Shown one piece after another: positions 1-6,360 of a DNA stretch of 9,662 nucleotides (position 1 is the first letter of the stretch; every line of letters begins with the position of its first letter). A program made the position numbers and the translations under genes. Under the pieces are notes generated by a model. That model searched no databases, was not told the origin of the DNA, and saw only the letters and a list, made by a program, of their open reading frames with translations. The stretch spans positions 1 to 9,662 of the forward strand of contig JAJXZK010000137.1 of NCBI GenBank assembly GCA_021780095.1, written 5' to 3'. The stretch comes from Acidobacteriota bacterium (GTDB lineage Bacteria; Acidobacteriota; Terriglobia; Terriglobales; Acidobacteriaceae).

Positions 1-345
1 CGGACCGGCGCAGGCAATCAGGATGCGCTGCCAGCGTGGTTTTGAATTCAGATCGCCCGAGTCCAGCACCGCAGTGCCGGATGTACTCGCGCCGCTCACT
101 GGTATCGTCCCATCGCCGCCCAGCTCGCCCGCCATTTTCACGTAGCCGCCCAAGGGCAGCAGGCTGATGCGATAGTCGGTGTCGCCGCGGCGAAAGCCGA
201 ACAAGCGCTTGCCAAATCCGATAGAAAAAGTTTCGACGCGCACGCCGAAGAACTTCGCAACGGCAAAGTGACCGAACTCATGGACCAGCACTAGCACGCC
301 GAGGACAACAAGCATGGAAACGAGACTTATAAAGGCAAATGACAT
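1..345 (-). CDS. rseP: RseP-like site-2 intramembrane zinc metalloprotease (N-terminal 115 residues, cut by window edge)
   Basis: This is the N-terminal part of an M50-family membrane protease that cleaves transmembrane anti-sigma factors in the regulated proteolysis of envelope stress. The reading frame opens at ATG 345 on the minus strand and stays open to base 1, so the rest lies outside. Residues 1-21 form a hydrophobic first helix running into the zinc-binding motif HEFGH (residues 22-26), followed by LLPLGGYVKMAGE at about 63-75, a family hallmark. The visible part ends in KPRWQRILIACAGP, which begins the conserved region ahead of the PDZ domain. An alternative ATG at 315 would shorten the first helix too much. 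No strong ribosome-binding site is visible. The gene follows dxr by 29 bp in the same direction, an arrangement common in many bacteria, which suggests co-transcription. Seen: the motifs. Inferred: the exact substrate. Confidence 0.93.
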   Translation of the reverse strand, partial: MSFAFISLVSMLVVLGVLVLVHEFGHFAVAKFFGVRVETFSIGFGKRLFGFRRGDTDYRISLLPLGGYVKMAGELGGDGTIPVSGASTSGTAVLDSGDLNSKPRWQRILIACAGP

Positions 346-374
346 GCTGGCTTGGGGATATCCGTTCTCTGGTT

Positions 375-1544
375 TTAGGCTCTCTGGTCCTTCGCGAGCA
401 ACTCGCGGGCTGTGACCCGTGCCCGCTCATCTGCATCCAGCACTTCGGCAATGGTGGCGGGATGCCGGTGCGGCGTCTGTTGCAGCACCTCTTCAATTGT
501 ACGCGGTATGGCCGGGAAGGGGATGCGTTTTGCGAGAAACGCCTCCACCGCGATTTCATCCGCCGCGTTCAGAGCGATGCAGTGCTCGCCGCCGATTTCC
601 GCCGCCTCGTACGCCAGCCGCAGGCAAGGAAAGCGCTCGAGGTCCGGTGGGGAGAAATCAAGCTCCGCAAGGCTGCTCATGTCAAAGGTCAGATCGGAGG
701 GAATGCGCTCCGGATAGGTCAACGCATACAGGATCGGCAGCCGCATATCGGTCACCGAAAGCTGGGCCAGAATGCTGCCGTCGACAAACTCCACCAGGGA
801 GTGAATGGTCGATTGTGGATGCACCGTCACACGCACCGCGCTGGGCGGCAGATTGAACAGGCGGCAGGCTTCGATGATCTCCAGGCCTTTGTTCAGCATT
901 GTGGCGGAGTCTATGGTGATCCGCTGGCCCATCACCCAGGTGGGATGACGCAGTGCCTGTTCCACCGTAATGCGGGCAAATTCTTCCAGCGGCGTGGTCC
1001 GAAAGGGACCGCCCGAGGCGGTCAGCCAGATGGCCCGTACTTCCTGCGGAACGCCGCCGCGCATGCATTGGTGGATGGCGTTATGTTCGCTGTCGATAGG
1101 AAGAATCATGACCTTGCGCCGACGCGCTTCTTCGATCAGAATTTCGCCTGCAGCTACCAGGCATTCTTTATTCGCGACTCCGACGGTTTTGCCGGCTTGA
1201 ATCGCGGCATACGTCGCTTCCAGTCCGGCGACACCGACGATAGCGCTCACCACGAAGTCGACCTCTGGAAGGGTGGCCGCGTGGACCGAGCCCGCCGATC
1301 CATAGACAACTTCTATGTTCGACATGTCTGCAGCGCGGAGTCGCTGCCCCAAGCTGTCCGCCAGCGTTTCGTCGGCGACAGAGACCACTCGGGGTCGCCA
1401 GCGACGGCACTGCTCCAGGACGGTATCCAGATTGCGGCCCGCAGCCAGGCTGATAACGGTGAACCGCTCCGGATAGCTTTCCACAATGCGCAGCGTGCTC
1501 TGGCCAATGCTGCCGGTAGAACCGAGAATTGCAAGATTTTTCAA
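375..1544 (-). CDS. dxr: 1-deoxy-D-xylulose 5-phosphate reductoisomerase (MEP pathway)
   Basis: This cytoplasmic enzyme converts 1-deoxy-D-xylulose 5-phosphate to 2-C-methyl-D-erythritol 4-phosphate with NADPH and a divalent metal, the committed step of MEP isoprenoid synthesis. From the start chosen here it has 389 residues, close to the usual ~390-400. The N-terminus carries the Rossmann NADPH loop GSTGSIG (residues 8-14). Metal ligands appear as D151 and E153 in PIDSEHNAI and E222 in LNKGLE. TASGGPF (about 175-181) and the PTWVMG loop (201-206) are also typical. The frame can extend to a TTG at 1583, but I prefer the TTG at 1544. It has AGGA six bases upstream, and the protein then begins MKNLAILGSTGSIG, matching family N-termini. 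It lies between cdsA and rseP on the minus strand and feeds the precursor pathway used by UppS. The TTG start may lower expression. Confidence 0.95.
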   Translation of the reverse strand: MKNLAILGSTGSIGQSTLRIVESYPERFTVISLAAGRNLDTVLEQCRRWRPRVVSVADETLADSLGQRLRAADMSNIEVVYGSAGSVHAATLPEVDFVVSAIVGVAGLEATYAAIQAGKTVGVANKECLVAAGEILIEEARRRKVMILPIDSEHNAIHQCMRGGVPQEVRAIWLTASGGPFRTTPLEEFARITVEQALRHPTWVMGQRITIDSATMLNKGLEIIEACRLFNLPPSAVRVTVHPQSTIHSLVEFVDGSILAQLSVTDMRLPILYALTYPERIPSDLTFDMSSLAELDFSPPDLERFPCLRLAYEAAEIGGEHCIALNAADEIAVEAFLAKRIPFPAIPRTIEEVLQQTPHRHPATIAEVLDADERARVTARELLAKDQRA

Positions 1545-1595
1545 GTATTGTCCTGACGTAGTTTCTTCATCTGGCGATGGCAATTCGCCGCCGCA

Positions 1596-2417
1596 CTAGG
1601 CCTGACGCAACAGCAGCGCATACCACAAGACCGGCAGCGCCAGCAGCAGGGCGTCAATGCGATCGAGCATACCGCCGTGTCCAGGCAGCAATGTGCCGGA
1701 ATCCTTGACGCCTGCGCCACGCTTAATCGCCGACTCCAGCAGGTCGCCGATCTGGGCCGCCACGTTCAACAAAATGGCCATGCCAGTCCAGTACCACCAT
1801 GGTTGAGCATAGAACAACAGTTCGATGCCGTGGCGATAGAGATGGCTCCCGAGGTAGACGATTCCCAGCCCAGCCGCGATGCTGCCGATGACCGATCCGG
1901 CGGCGCCCTCCCAGGTTTTTTTGGGGCTGAGTAGCGGCGCCATTGGATGACGGCCCATCGATCGGCCGACATAGAGGGCCACAATATCGCCGGCCCACAC
2001 CACCACCAGCAGGAACAGCAGTAGGGAAGTGCCATTTTCCTGCATTGTCAACAAGGGAGCAAACACCAACGGCAACGCCACGTAGATCAAGCCAAAGAAT
2101 CCCGCAGCCGCATCGGGCAAAATGCGCTCCAGTGGCGAACGAAGCGAGCAAACGCCCAGCAGGGTCAATGCGGAAATGCCCACGGCCGCCAGCAATAACG
2201 GCGGCGTCCAGTACGCAACCGCAAACAAGGCGGCGCAGCAGGCCAGCACGAGCCAACGTGGAACCCGCGCGCCCGATGCGTCCGCCAACACGAGATATTC
2301 GTGGAGCGCCAGTTCTGCGATGATCCATGCCGCCAACAACTGCAGCCACAAGGGACCCCACAGGATCAACGCCAGCACAAGGGGAATTAAAGTGACCGCC
2401 GTCAGGATACGTTTCAT
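1596..2417 (-). CDS. cdsA: Phosphatidate cytidylyltransferase (CDP-diglyceride synthase)
   Basis: This integral inner-membrane enzyme makes CDP-diacylglycerol from phosphatidic acid and CTP, the branch point for bacterial phospholipids. The 273-residue length is normal for the family. Several hydrophobic helices fill residues 5-35, 55-90, 105-123, 130-150, 172-190 and 210-225. The C-terminal signature is complete: S229-AIKR, K238-D239, then PGHGG (245-249) and DRID (252-255), which form the metal and CTP site. The upstream WAGDIVAL (D144) and SPKKTWEG (164-171) segments are also typical. The start is ATG 2417; only a weak GAGAG element about 12 bases upstream serves as ribosome-binding site. 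It lies downstream of uppS across an unusually long 189-bp gap and 51 bp upstream of the preferred dxr start. The grouping with uppS, dxr and rseP is a widespread envelope-biogenesis cluster. Confidence 0.95.
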   Translation of the reverse strand: MKRILTAVTLIPLVLALILWGPLWLQLLAAWIIAELALHEYLVLADASGARVPRWLVLACCAALFAVAYWTPPLLLAAVGISALTLLGVCSLRSPLERILPDAAAGFFGLIYVALPLVFAPLLTMQENGTSLLLFLLVVVWAGDIVALYVGRSMGRHPMAPLLSPKKTWEGAAGSVIGSIAAGLGIVYLGSHLYRHGIELLFYAQPWWYWTGMAILLNVAAQIGDLLESAIKRGAGVKDSGTLLPGHGGMLDRIDALLLALPVLWYALLLRQA

Positions 2418-2606
2418 TGAATCGAGTTCTCTCTCAATCTGCCGCGTGCACGCACAGCGGACGACGGTTGCGATGGGATGGATTGAGTCTGTGGATCATT
2501 ATCGTATGAATGGGGAAACGGCGCAGCGGTTTTCGGGGGGTCGTCCTCTGGGATTTAACGTTGCGCATTCGGCTGTTTATGATGCGGCAGTGGTAAATGG
2601 AATACT
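2418..2606. other. 189-bp uppS-cdsA intergenic spacer, possible internal promoter
   Basis: No convincing gene lies between the uppS stop and the cdsA start, although the neighbouring genes in this cluster are only 29-51 bp apart. Reading on the minus strand, a GATAAT hexamer (2503 down to 2498) resembles a -10 box, but no good -35 hexamer lies 16-18 bases before it. I saw no hairpin with a T-tract. The spacer may hold an internal promoter for cdsA-dxr-rseP; this is weakly supported. Confidence 0.25.
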
Positions 2607-3467
<861 letters not shown>

Positions 3468-3526
3468 GGGATACCTCAACTTGCTTCGACCGTAGCATAG
3501 TGCGAAGAGGGGTCGCAAATTGGATG

Positions 3527-3556
3527 CAGATACACCTGCCGTCAGCTGCGTGTCAG
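3527..3556 (-). promoter_or_regulatory. Candidate sigma70 promoter for the uppS cluster
   Basis: Read on the minus strand, CTGACA (3556-3551; five of six to TTGACA) is followed after 18 bases by TATCTG (3532-3527; three of six to TATAAT). A transcript would start near 3520 and leave a leader of about 50 bases before the preferred uppS TTG. Position is sensible; the -10 match is poor, so this is tentative. Confidence 0.22.
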
Positions 3557-3601
3557 ATAAAAATATCCTGGCTGTACTGGGTTGGCGGCGTGGTCTTAAA
3601 G

Positions 3602-3618
3602 CCTGCTGGGGGAGCAGG
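3602..3618 (-). terminator. Hairpin just downstream of the XRE regulator gene
   Basis: Two bases past the regulator's stop codon on the minus strand, CCTGCT and AGCAGG form a perfect 6-bp stem around a CCCCC loop. It is followed by CTTTAAG, so the U-tract is only three residues. Placement fits a factor-independent terminator separating the regulator from uppS, which reads in the same direction, but it would be weak. Confidence 0.4.
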
Positions 3619-3620
3619 TT

Positions 3621-4196
3621 CTAGGCCGTTCGGCGGCCGCCGCTTGCCATTTCTCGAAGATGACCCAGCACCATGGCGCGATGCAGGTTATCGAGCCCAG
3701 CTGCCCATTGTGCGATTTCCGACAGAAAAGGATCTTCCATCATGGCCGCAATATCGCGCTCTCGCTCATACCGCGCGTCATGCACCATTTCCGACATGGG
3801 AACTGCCAGGGCATTGGCCAGCCGCTGCAGCGACGACAGGGTGGGCATGGCGCGACCATTCTCGATTTTTGAGATATAGGTACGCGGTACCTCCAGCCGG
3901 GCTGCGAGTTGCCGTTGGCTTAAGTGCCGGGCATTGCGAATTTCTCGCAGACGCACAGCGACTTTGGACTGCCGGGGTCCCGGCGCATGTGTCCCTATTA
4001 CCTCGACAGGCGAGGACACCATAGGTTCGGGTTCTGCTACTTCCAGGGGTTTTCGGCAGCGTCGGCACAACAGATTGCTGGTGCTAAATTGCACCAGACT
4101 GCAGCGATCGCAACGTAGAACCTCCCTTGAAGCAACGGGAGCCATCATAGTTGCCATAGATTCATTTACGGAGGCCAGAGCTGACTTCCGTCGCAT
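3621..4196 (-). CDS. XRE-family transcriptional regulator with N-terminal zinc ribbon
   Basis: This 191-residue predicted DNA-binding protein has two modules. Residues 29-47 hold paired cysteines (CDRC at 29-32 and CRRC at 44-47), a rubredoxin/zinc-ribbon-like arrangement that probably binds one zinc ion. Residues about 77-138 form a lambda-repressor-like XRE helix-turn-helix: LSQRQLAARLEV (92-103) is the scaffold helix and PRTYISKIENG (104-114) the recognition helix. The remaining ~50 residues are helical and could mediate dimerisation. No enzymatic or peptidase-like domain is visible. ATG 4196 is the first start; the ATG at residue 14 is an alternative, and neither has a strong ribosome-binding site. 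It is divergent from the HD-hydrolase gene, so autoregulation and control of that neighbour through their shared intergenic region is a reasonable inference. The signal sensed is unknown; zinc or redox state is only a guess from the cysteines. Confidence 0.85.
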   Translation of the reverse strand: MRRKSALASVNESMATMMAPVASREVLRCDRCSLVQFSTSNLLCRRCRKPLEVAEPEPMVSSPVEVIGTHAPGPRQSKVAVRLREIRNARHLSQRQLAARLEVPRTYISKIENGRAMPTLSSLQRLANALAVPMSEMVHDARYERERDIAAMMEDPFLSEIAQWAAGLDNLHRAMVLGHLREMASGGRRTA

Positions 4197-4337
4197 GCGT
4201 ACCGCACGCGCCTTCTGATAAGTTGCTGGTAAATCAGCGGGTTGTCAAGATAAAAATGAGCAAAAGTGCTAAATAGCCGAAAATACCCGCAAAAATCCCA
4301 TGAATTTCGTGGATCATAGGCCAAGGAGATGCGCAAG
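4197..4337. promoter_or_regulatory. Divergent promoter region between XRE regulator and HD hydrolase
   Basis: This AT-richer 141-bp region lies between two divergent starts. On the minus strand a perfect TTGACA (4248-4243) could be the regulator's -35 box; the best downstream -10 (ACTTAT after 19 bases) is poor. CTGAT/ATCAG arms (4215-4219 and 4233-4237) form a small inverted repeat in the same stretch. On the plus strand AAGGAG at 4323-4328 is the ribosome-binding site of the HD gene, nine bases before ATG 4338. Confidence 0.4.
4298..4312. promoter_or_regulatory. Quasi-palindromic operator candidate upstream of the HD hydrolase
   Basis: CCATGAATTTCGTGG pairs with itself at six of seven positions around a central T (CCAnGAA-n-TTCnTGG). 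It lies 26 bp before the HD gene start, between the likely promoter and the ribosome-binding site, where a bound repressor would block transcription. The adjacent XRE regulator is the obvious candidate ligand. The symmetry is visible; binding is inferred. Confidence 0.35.
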
Positions 4338-5018
4338 ATGACCGAAGTAATGCCAACCCCTTCACCCAGCGATAGATCGCCCGAATCGACGGCCATCGAA
4401 GGTGTTCGAGGACCAAGCCACGATCGCGAAGCCGCCTGGCGCCTGCTGAATCAGTACACTCAATCGGCCAGTTTGCTGAAGCATGCCCTAAGTGTCGAAG
4501 TCTGCGTCCGAGCCTATGGCGAACAACGCGCCACCGAACTCGGCCTGGAGTCGGAAAAAGCCCGCACCCTGATCGAGACCTACGCCGTCACCGGCCTGCT
4601 ACATGATTTCGACTACGAGAAATATCCGTCTTCGGAAGAGCACCCGTGGATTGGCAATCGCATTCTGGCCGAGCAGGGCTGGCCGGAAGAGGTGCGTCAC
4701 GCCATTATGGGCCACGCGGAATACACCCATACGGCCCGCGAGTCCCACCTGGATAAAGTCCTGTTTGCCTGCGACGAGTTGGCCGGATTCCTGACCGCGA
4801 ATGCCCTGGTCAAGCCGACAAAGTCGATCCGCGATGTGAATGTGCCGTCTGTTCTGAAAAAGATGAAAGACAAAGCCTTCGCCCGCGGCGTGAACCGGGA
4901 CGACATTGTCGCCGGCGCGGAGGAACTCGGCATCGCGCTGCCGGAGCATGTCGCATTTTGCCTGGCGGCCATGCAGCAGCACGCGGAGGAACTGGGACTG
5001 GCCGGCACGACACCGTAG
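4338..5018 (+). CDS. HD-domain metal-dependent phosphohydrolase of unknown substrate
   Basis: This 226-residue soluble protein is an HD-superfamily hydrolase. The metal-site residues appear in order as H49 (LKHALSVE), H89-D90 (GLLHDFDYEKYP), H126 (MGHAEYT) and D146 (FACDELAGF), spanning about residues 40-160. The C-terminal part (PSVLKKMKDKAFARGVN, 170-186) is shared by a widespread bacterial family of small HD proteins; members are thought to be phosphohydrolases but the substrate is not established. Residues 1-30 look disordered and variable. ATG 4338 is preferred to ATG 4329: the Shine-Dalgarno AAGGAG abuts the earlier codon directly but sits nine bases before the later one. It is divergent from the zinc-ribbon/XRE regulator, which may control it, and lies 90 bp ahead of a small protein gene on the same strand. 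Assignment to the superfamily is firm; function is not. Confidence 0.88.
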   Translation: MTEVMPTPSPSDRSPESTAIEGVRGPSHDREAAWRLLNQYTQSASLLKHALSVEVCVRAYGEQRATELGLESEKARTLIETYAVTGLLHDFDYEKYPSSEEHPWIGNRILAEQGWPEEVRHAIMGHAEYTHTARESHLDKVLFACDELAGFLTANALVKPTKSIRDVNVPSVLKKMKDKAFARGVNRDDIVAGAEELGIALPEHVAFCLAAMQQHAEELGLAGTTP

Positions 5019-5108
5019 GCTCGAAAGCTCAGACTGCGATCGCCGCAGGGGAATGGCCCTAATGCTTCCCGATACGCGGCCGATGAACCTGGCAGGAGGA
5101 TTTACCAC

Positions 5109-5297
5109 ATGCTGAGTCCCATTTCGATGCAGTCCATGCCCGTACAACAGGCCCAGCCAGTCCAGTCCAAACCCCAGACCGCACCTGCAGCGGCGGCAGC
5201 CTCGACCCCGGCCGCCAGCCTGCAGCCCGACACCGTCAGCCTGAGTTCGCAAGCCCACGCCGCCGCCGGTCACGACGGTGACGGAGACGGCCACTAG
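5109..5297 (+). CDS. Small low-complexity hypothetical protein (62 aa)
   Basis: I do not recognise this protein. It is worth keeping because AGGAGGA lies eight bases before ATG 5109, the strongest ribosome-binding site in the window. The product is low in complexity. Residues 1-40 are rich in Gln, Pro, Ala and Ser, followed by DTVSLSSQA (about 41-49) and an acidic, glycine-rich end HDGDGDGH. The central DTVSLSS stretch looks like the most conservable part. There is no membrane segment and no signal peptide. The DxDxDG ending recalls the start of a calcium-binding EF-hand loop, but the loop is not completed, so metal binding is only a possibility. It follows the HD-hydrolase gene by 90 bp and precedes a hairpin, so the two may be co-transcribed. 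The chance that this is a real gene is good; its function is unknown. Confidence 0.6.
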   Translation: MLSPISMQSMPVQQAQPVQSKPQTAPAAAAASTPAASLQPDTVSLSSQAHAAAGHDGDGDGH

Positions 5298-5336
5298 ATC
5301 GCCGGAAACATCAGTACAATTCAGGCTACTCAACCA

Positions 5337-5362
5337 CCCCACTTTCGCGCGTAAAGGTGGGG
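5337..5362 (+). terminator. Hairpin after the small protein gene
   Basis: CCCCACTTT (5337-5345) pairs with AAAGGTGGGG (5353-5362) across a 7-base loop, with one bulged G. It begins 40 bp past the stop of the 62-residue protein. No T-tract follows immediately; a run of six T appears only at 5383-5388. It probably ends or attenuates transcription from the HD-hydrolase side, ahead of aqpZ. Confidence 0.4.
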
Positions 5363-5381
5363 TAATGGGCTTGTTATGGGC
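5363..5381 (+). repeat. Direct repeat TAATGGGC/TTATGGGC spaced one helical turn apart
   Basis: TAATGGGC (5363-5370) and TTATGGGC (5374-5381) match at seven of eight bases and are offset by 11 bp, so they would face the same side of the helix. They lie about 35-50 bp upstream of the candidate aqpZ -10 box, a normal position for an activator or repressor site. Function is inferred. Confidence 0.3.
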
Positions 5382-5414
5382 ATTTTTTCATAGTTCTTCC
5401 CTATCAATCGGGTG

Positions 5415-5420
5415 TATATT
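5415..5420 (+). promoter_or_regulatory. Candidate -10 box for aqpZ
   Basis: TATATT matches five of six positions of TATAAT and lies 40 bp before the aqpZ start codon. No clear -35 hexamer lies 16-18 bases upstream, which would fit an activator-dependent promoter or simply a wrong call. Confidence 0.3.
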
Positions 5421-5423
5421 CAG

Positions 5424-5447
5424 TTGATTTCCTGCTTGATTTCCTTC
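5424..5447 (+). repeat. 12-bp tandem repeat in the aqpZ leader
   Basis: TTGATTTCCTGC (5424-5435) is immediately repeated as TTGATTTCCTTC (5436-5447), with one difference. The pair ends just before the GGAGG ribosome-binding site of aqpZ, so it lies in the 5' leader if the TATATT at 5415 is the -10 box. It could be a protein-binding site, a pyrimidine-rich leader element, or a slippage product. Confidence 0.6.
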
Positions 5448-5460
5448 CGGAGGATTCTTG

Positions 5461-6216
5461 ATGAAAAAATATTTTGCGGAGTTAATCGGAACATTTGTGC
5501 TGGTCTTTGGCGGGGTTGGCAGCGCTGTATTTGCGGGCAAGCATATCGGTTTTGAGGGTGTCGCCTTTGCCTTCGGTCTATCGCTGCTGGCCATGGTCTA
5601 TACCATCGGGCCCATTTCCGGTTGCCACATTAATCCTGCCGTTACCTTCGGAGTTCTGCTGTCGAGAAAGATTGGCGGGAAGGACGCTGCGATGTATGTC
5701 ATCGCGCAGATCGCTGGCGCGATACTTGCGGCGGCTCTCATTCTTGCCATTGCTCGCGGCGTCCCGGGAGGCTACTATGCCTCCGTCAGCGGTCTCGGTG
5801 CGGATGGTTACGGGATGCATTCCCCTGATCTTTATGGCATGCAGGCGGCCTTCCTTGCGGAAGTGGTCCTGACCGCATTCCTGGTGCTCACTGTACTCGG
5901 AGCTACCGACATCAAGGCTCCGGTAGGCTTTGCGGGTTTGGCGATAGGGCTGGTGCTTACCCTGATCCACCTGGTGGGCATTCCTATCGACAATACCTCG
6001 GTGAACCCGGCGCGGAGCATCGGGCCCGCTTTGTTTGTTGGCGGATGGGCGGTCCAGCAACTCTGGCTCTTCATCGTCGCGCCTTTAATTGGTGGGGCGA
6101 TTGCCGCTGGCATTTATGCGGTGATTCGCACTCCTGAAGAACGCCCCATCAGCACCCGCACGGCCGAGCGCTCCTTGGCCAGCCAACAACAGGAGCGTGG
6201 CCGCCACACGGCGTAG
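5461..6216 (+). CDS. aqpZ: AqpZ-type aquaporin (water channel)
   Basis: This 251-residue inner-membrane channel of the MIP family has six hydrophobic helices and two half-helices. The two NPA motifs are at 58-60 (GCHINPAVTFG) and 182-184 (TSVNPARSIGPA). The residues of the aromatic/arginine selectivity filter known from E. coli AqpZ (Phe43, His174, Thr183, Arg189) align here as F38, H170, T179 and R185. The pore is therefore predicted to be water-selective rather than a glycerol facilitator. The C-terminal ~25 residues after the last helix are polar and extend past the E. coli protein. The start is ATG 5461, with GGAGG seven bases upstream; a TTG directly before it is unnecessary. It is followed 144 bp later by a periplasmic carbonic anhydrase gene on the same strand. 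The leader has a tandem repeat and candidate regulatory repeats. Confidence 0.95.
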   Translation: MKKYFAELIGTFVLVFGGVGSAVFAGKHIGFEGVAFAFGLSLLAMVYTIGPISGCHINPAVTFGVLLSRKIGGKDAAMYVIAQIAGAILAAALILAIARGVPGGYYASVSGLGADGYGMHSPDLYGMQAAFLAEVVLTAFLVLTVLGATDIKAPVGFAGLAIGLVLTLIHLVGIPIDNTSVNPARSIGPALFVGGWAVQQLWLFIVAPLIGGAIAAGIYAVIRTPEERPISTRTAERSLASQQQERGRHTA

Positions 6217-6221
6217 CTGGA

Positions 6222-6232
6222 GCGAATTTCGC
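6222..6232. promoter_or_regulatory. Perfect 11-bp interrupted palindrome ahead of the carbonic anhydrase gene
   Basis: GCGAATTTCGC is perfectly symmetric around its central T. It begins six bases after the aqpZ stop. Its right part, GAATTTCGCGG, matches the GAATTTCGTGG of the operator candidate at 4302-4312 in ten of eleven bases. It may be a regulator site or chance. Confidence 0.2.
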
Positions 6233-6239
6233 GGTCACC

Positions 6240-6271
6240 ATACCCGCTGTTTGCCATGCGAAGGCGGGTAT
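6240..6271 (+). repeat. Inverted repeat with 8-bp perfect arms between aqpZ and the carbonic anhydrase gene
   Basis: ATACCCGC (6240-6247) and GCGGGTAT (6264-6271) are exact inverse complements separated by 16 bases. The RNA could fold into a hairpin that ends or attenuates aqpZ transcription before the downstream gene. No T-run follows, so a classic terminator is unlikely. A protein-binding site is an alternative. Confidence 0.4.
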
Positions 6272-6360
6272 CCCTTCGTTGAATCGTCAGGTGAGCCCCT
6301 CGGTCGCAGAGCGAATAGGTCGAGTTGTCGCCGCAACTATGCGCTATGGAGGCCAGTTCC

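Noticed and set aside
339..1556. 405-codon open frame on the plus strand antisense to dxr
   Set aside because: It lies almost entirely opposite a clear dxr gene with full catalytic motifs. Its product has no recognisable domain and is rich in Arg, Gln and His, as expected for an antisense shadow in GC-rich DNA.
1723..2361. 212-codon second frame on the minus strand inside cdsA
   Set aside because: It is a same-strand alternative frame of a membrane-protein gene whose product matches CdsA along its whole length.
4599..5342. 247-codon minus-strand frame across the HD hydrolase and small protein genes
   Set aside because: It has no motif, its N-terminal part is a Gly/Leu/Arg low-complexity run from antisense of an Ala/Pro/Gln-rich gene, and the plus-strand genes have ribosome-binding sites and domain evidence.
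5290..5460. Possible riboswitch or small RNA before aqpZ
   Set aside because: Only one simple hairpin and short direct repeats are visible; no recognisable conserved riboswitch core or multi-stem fold could be read.
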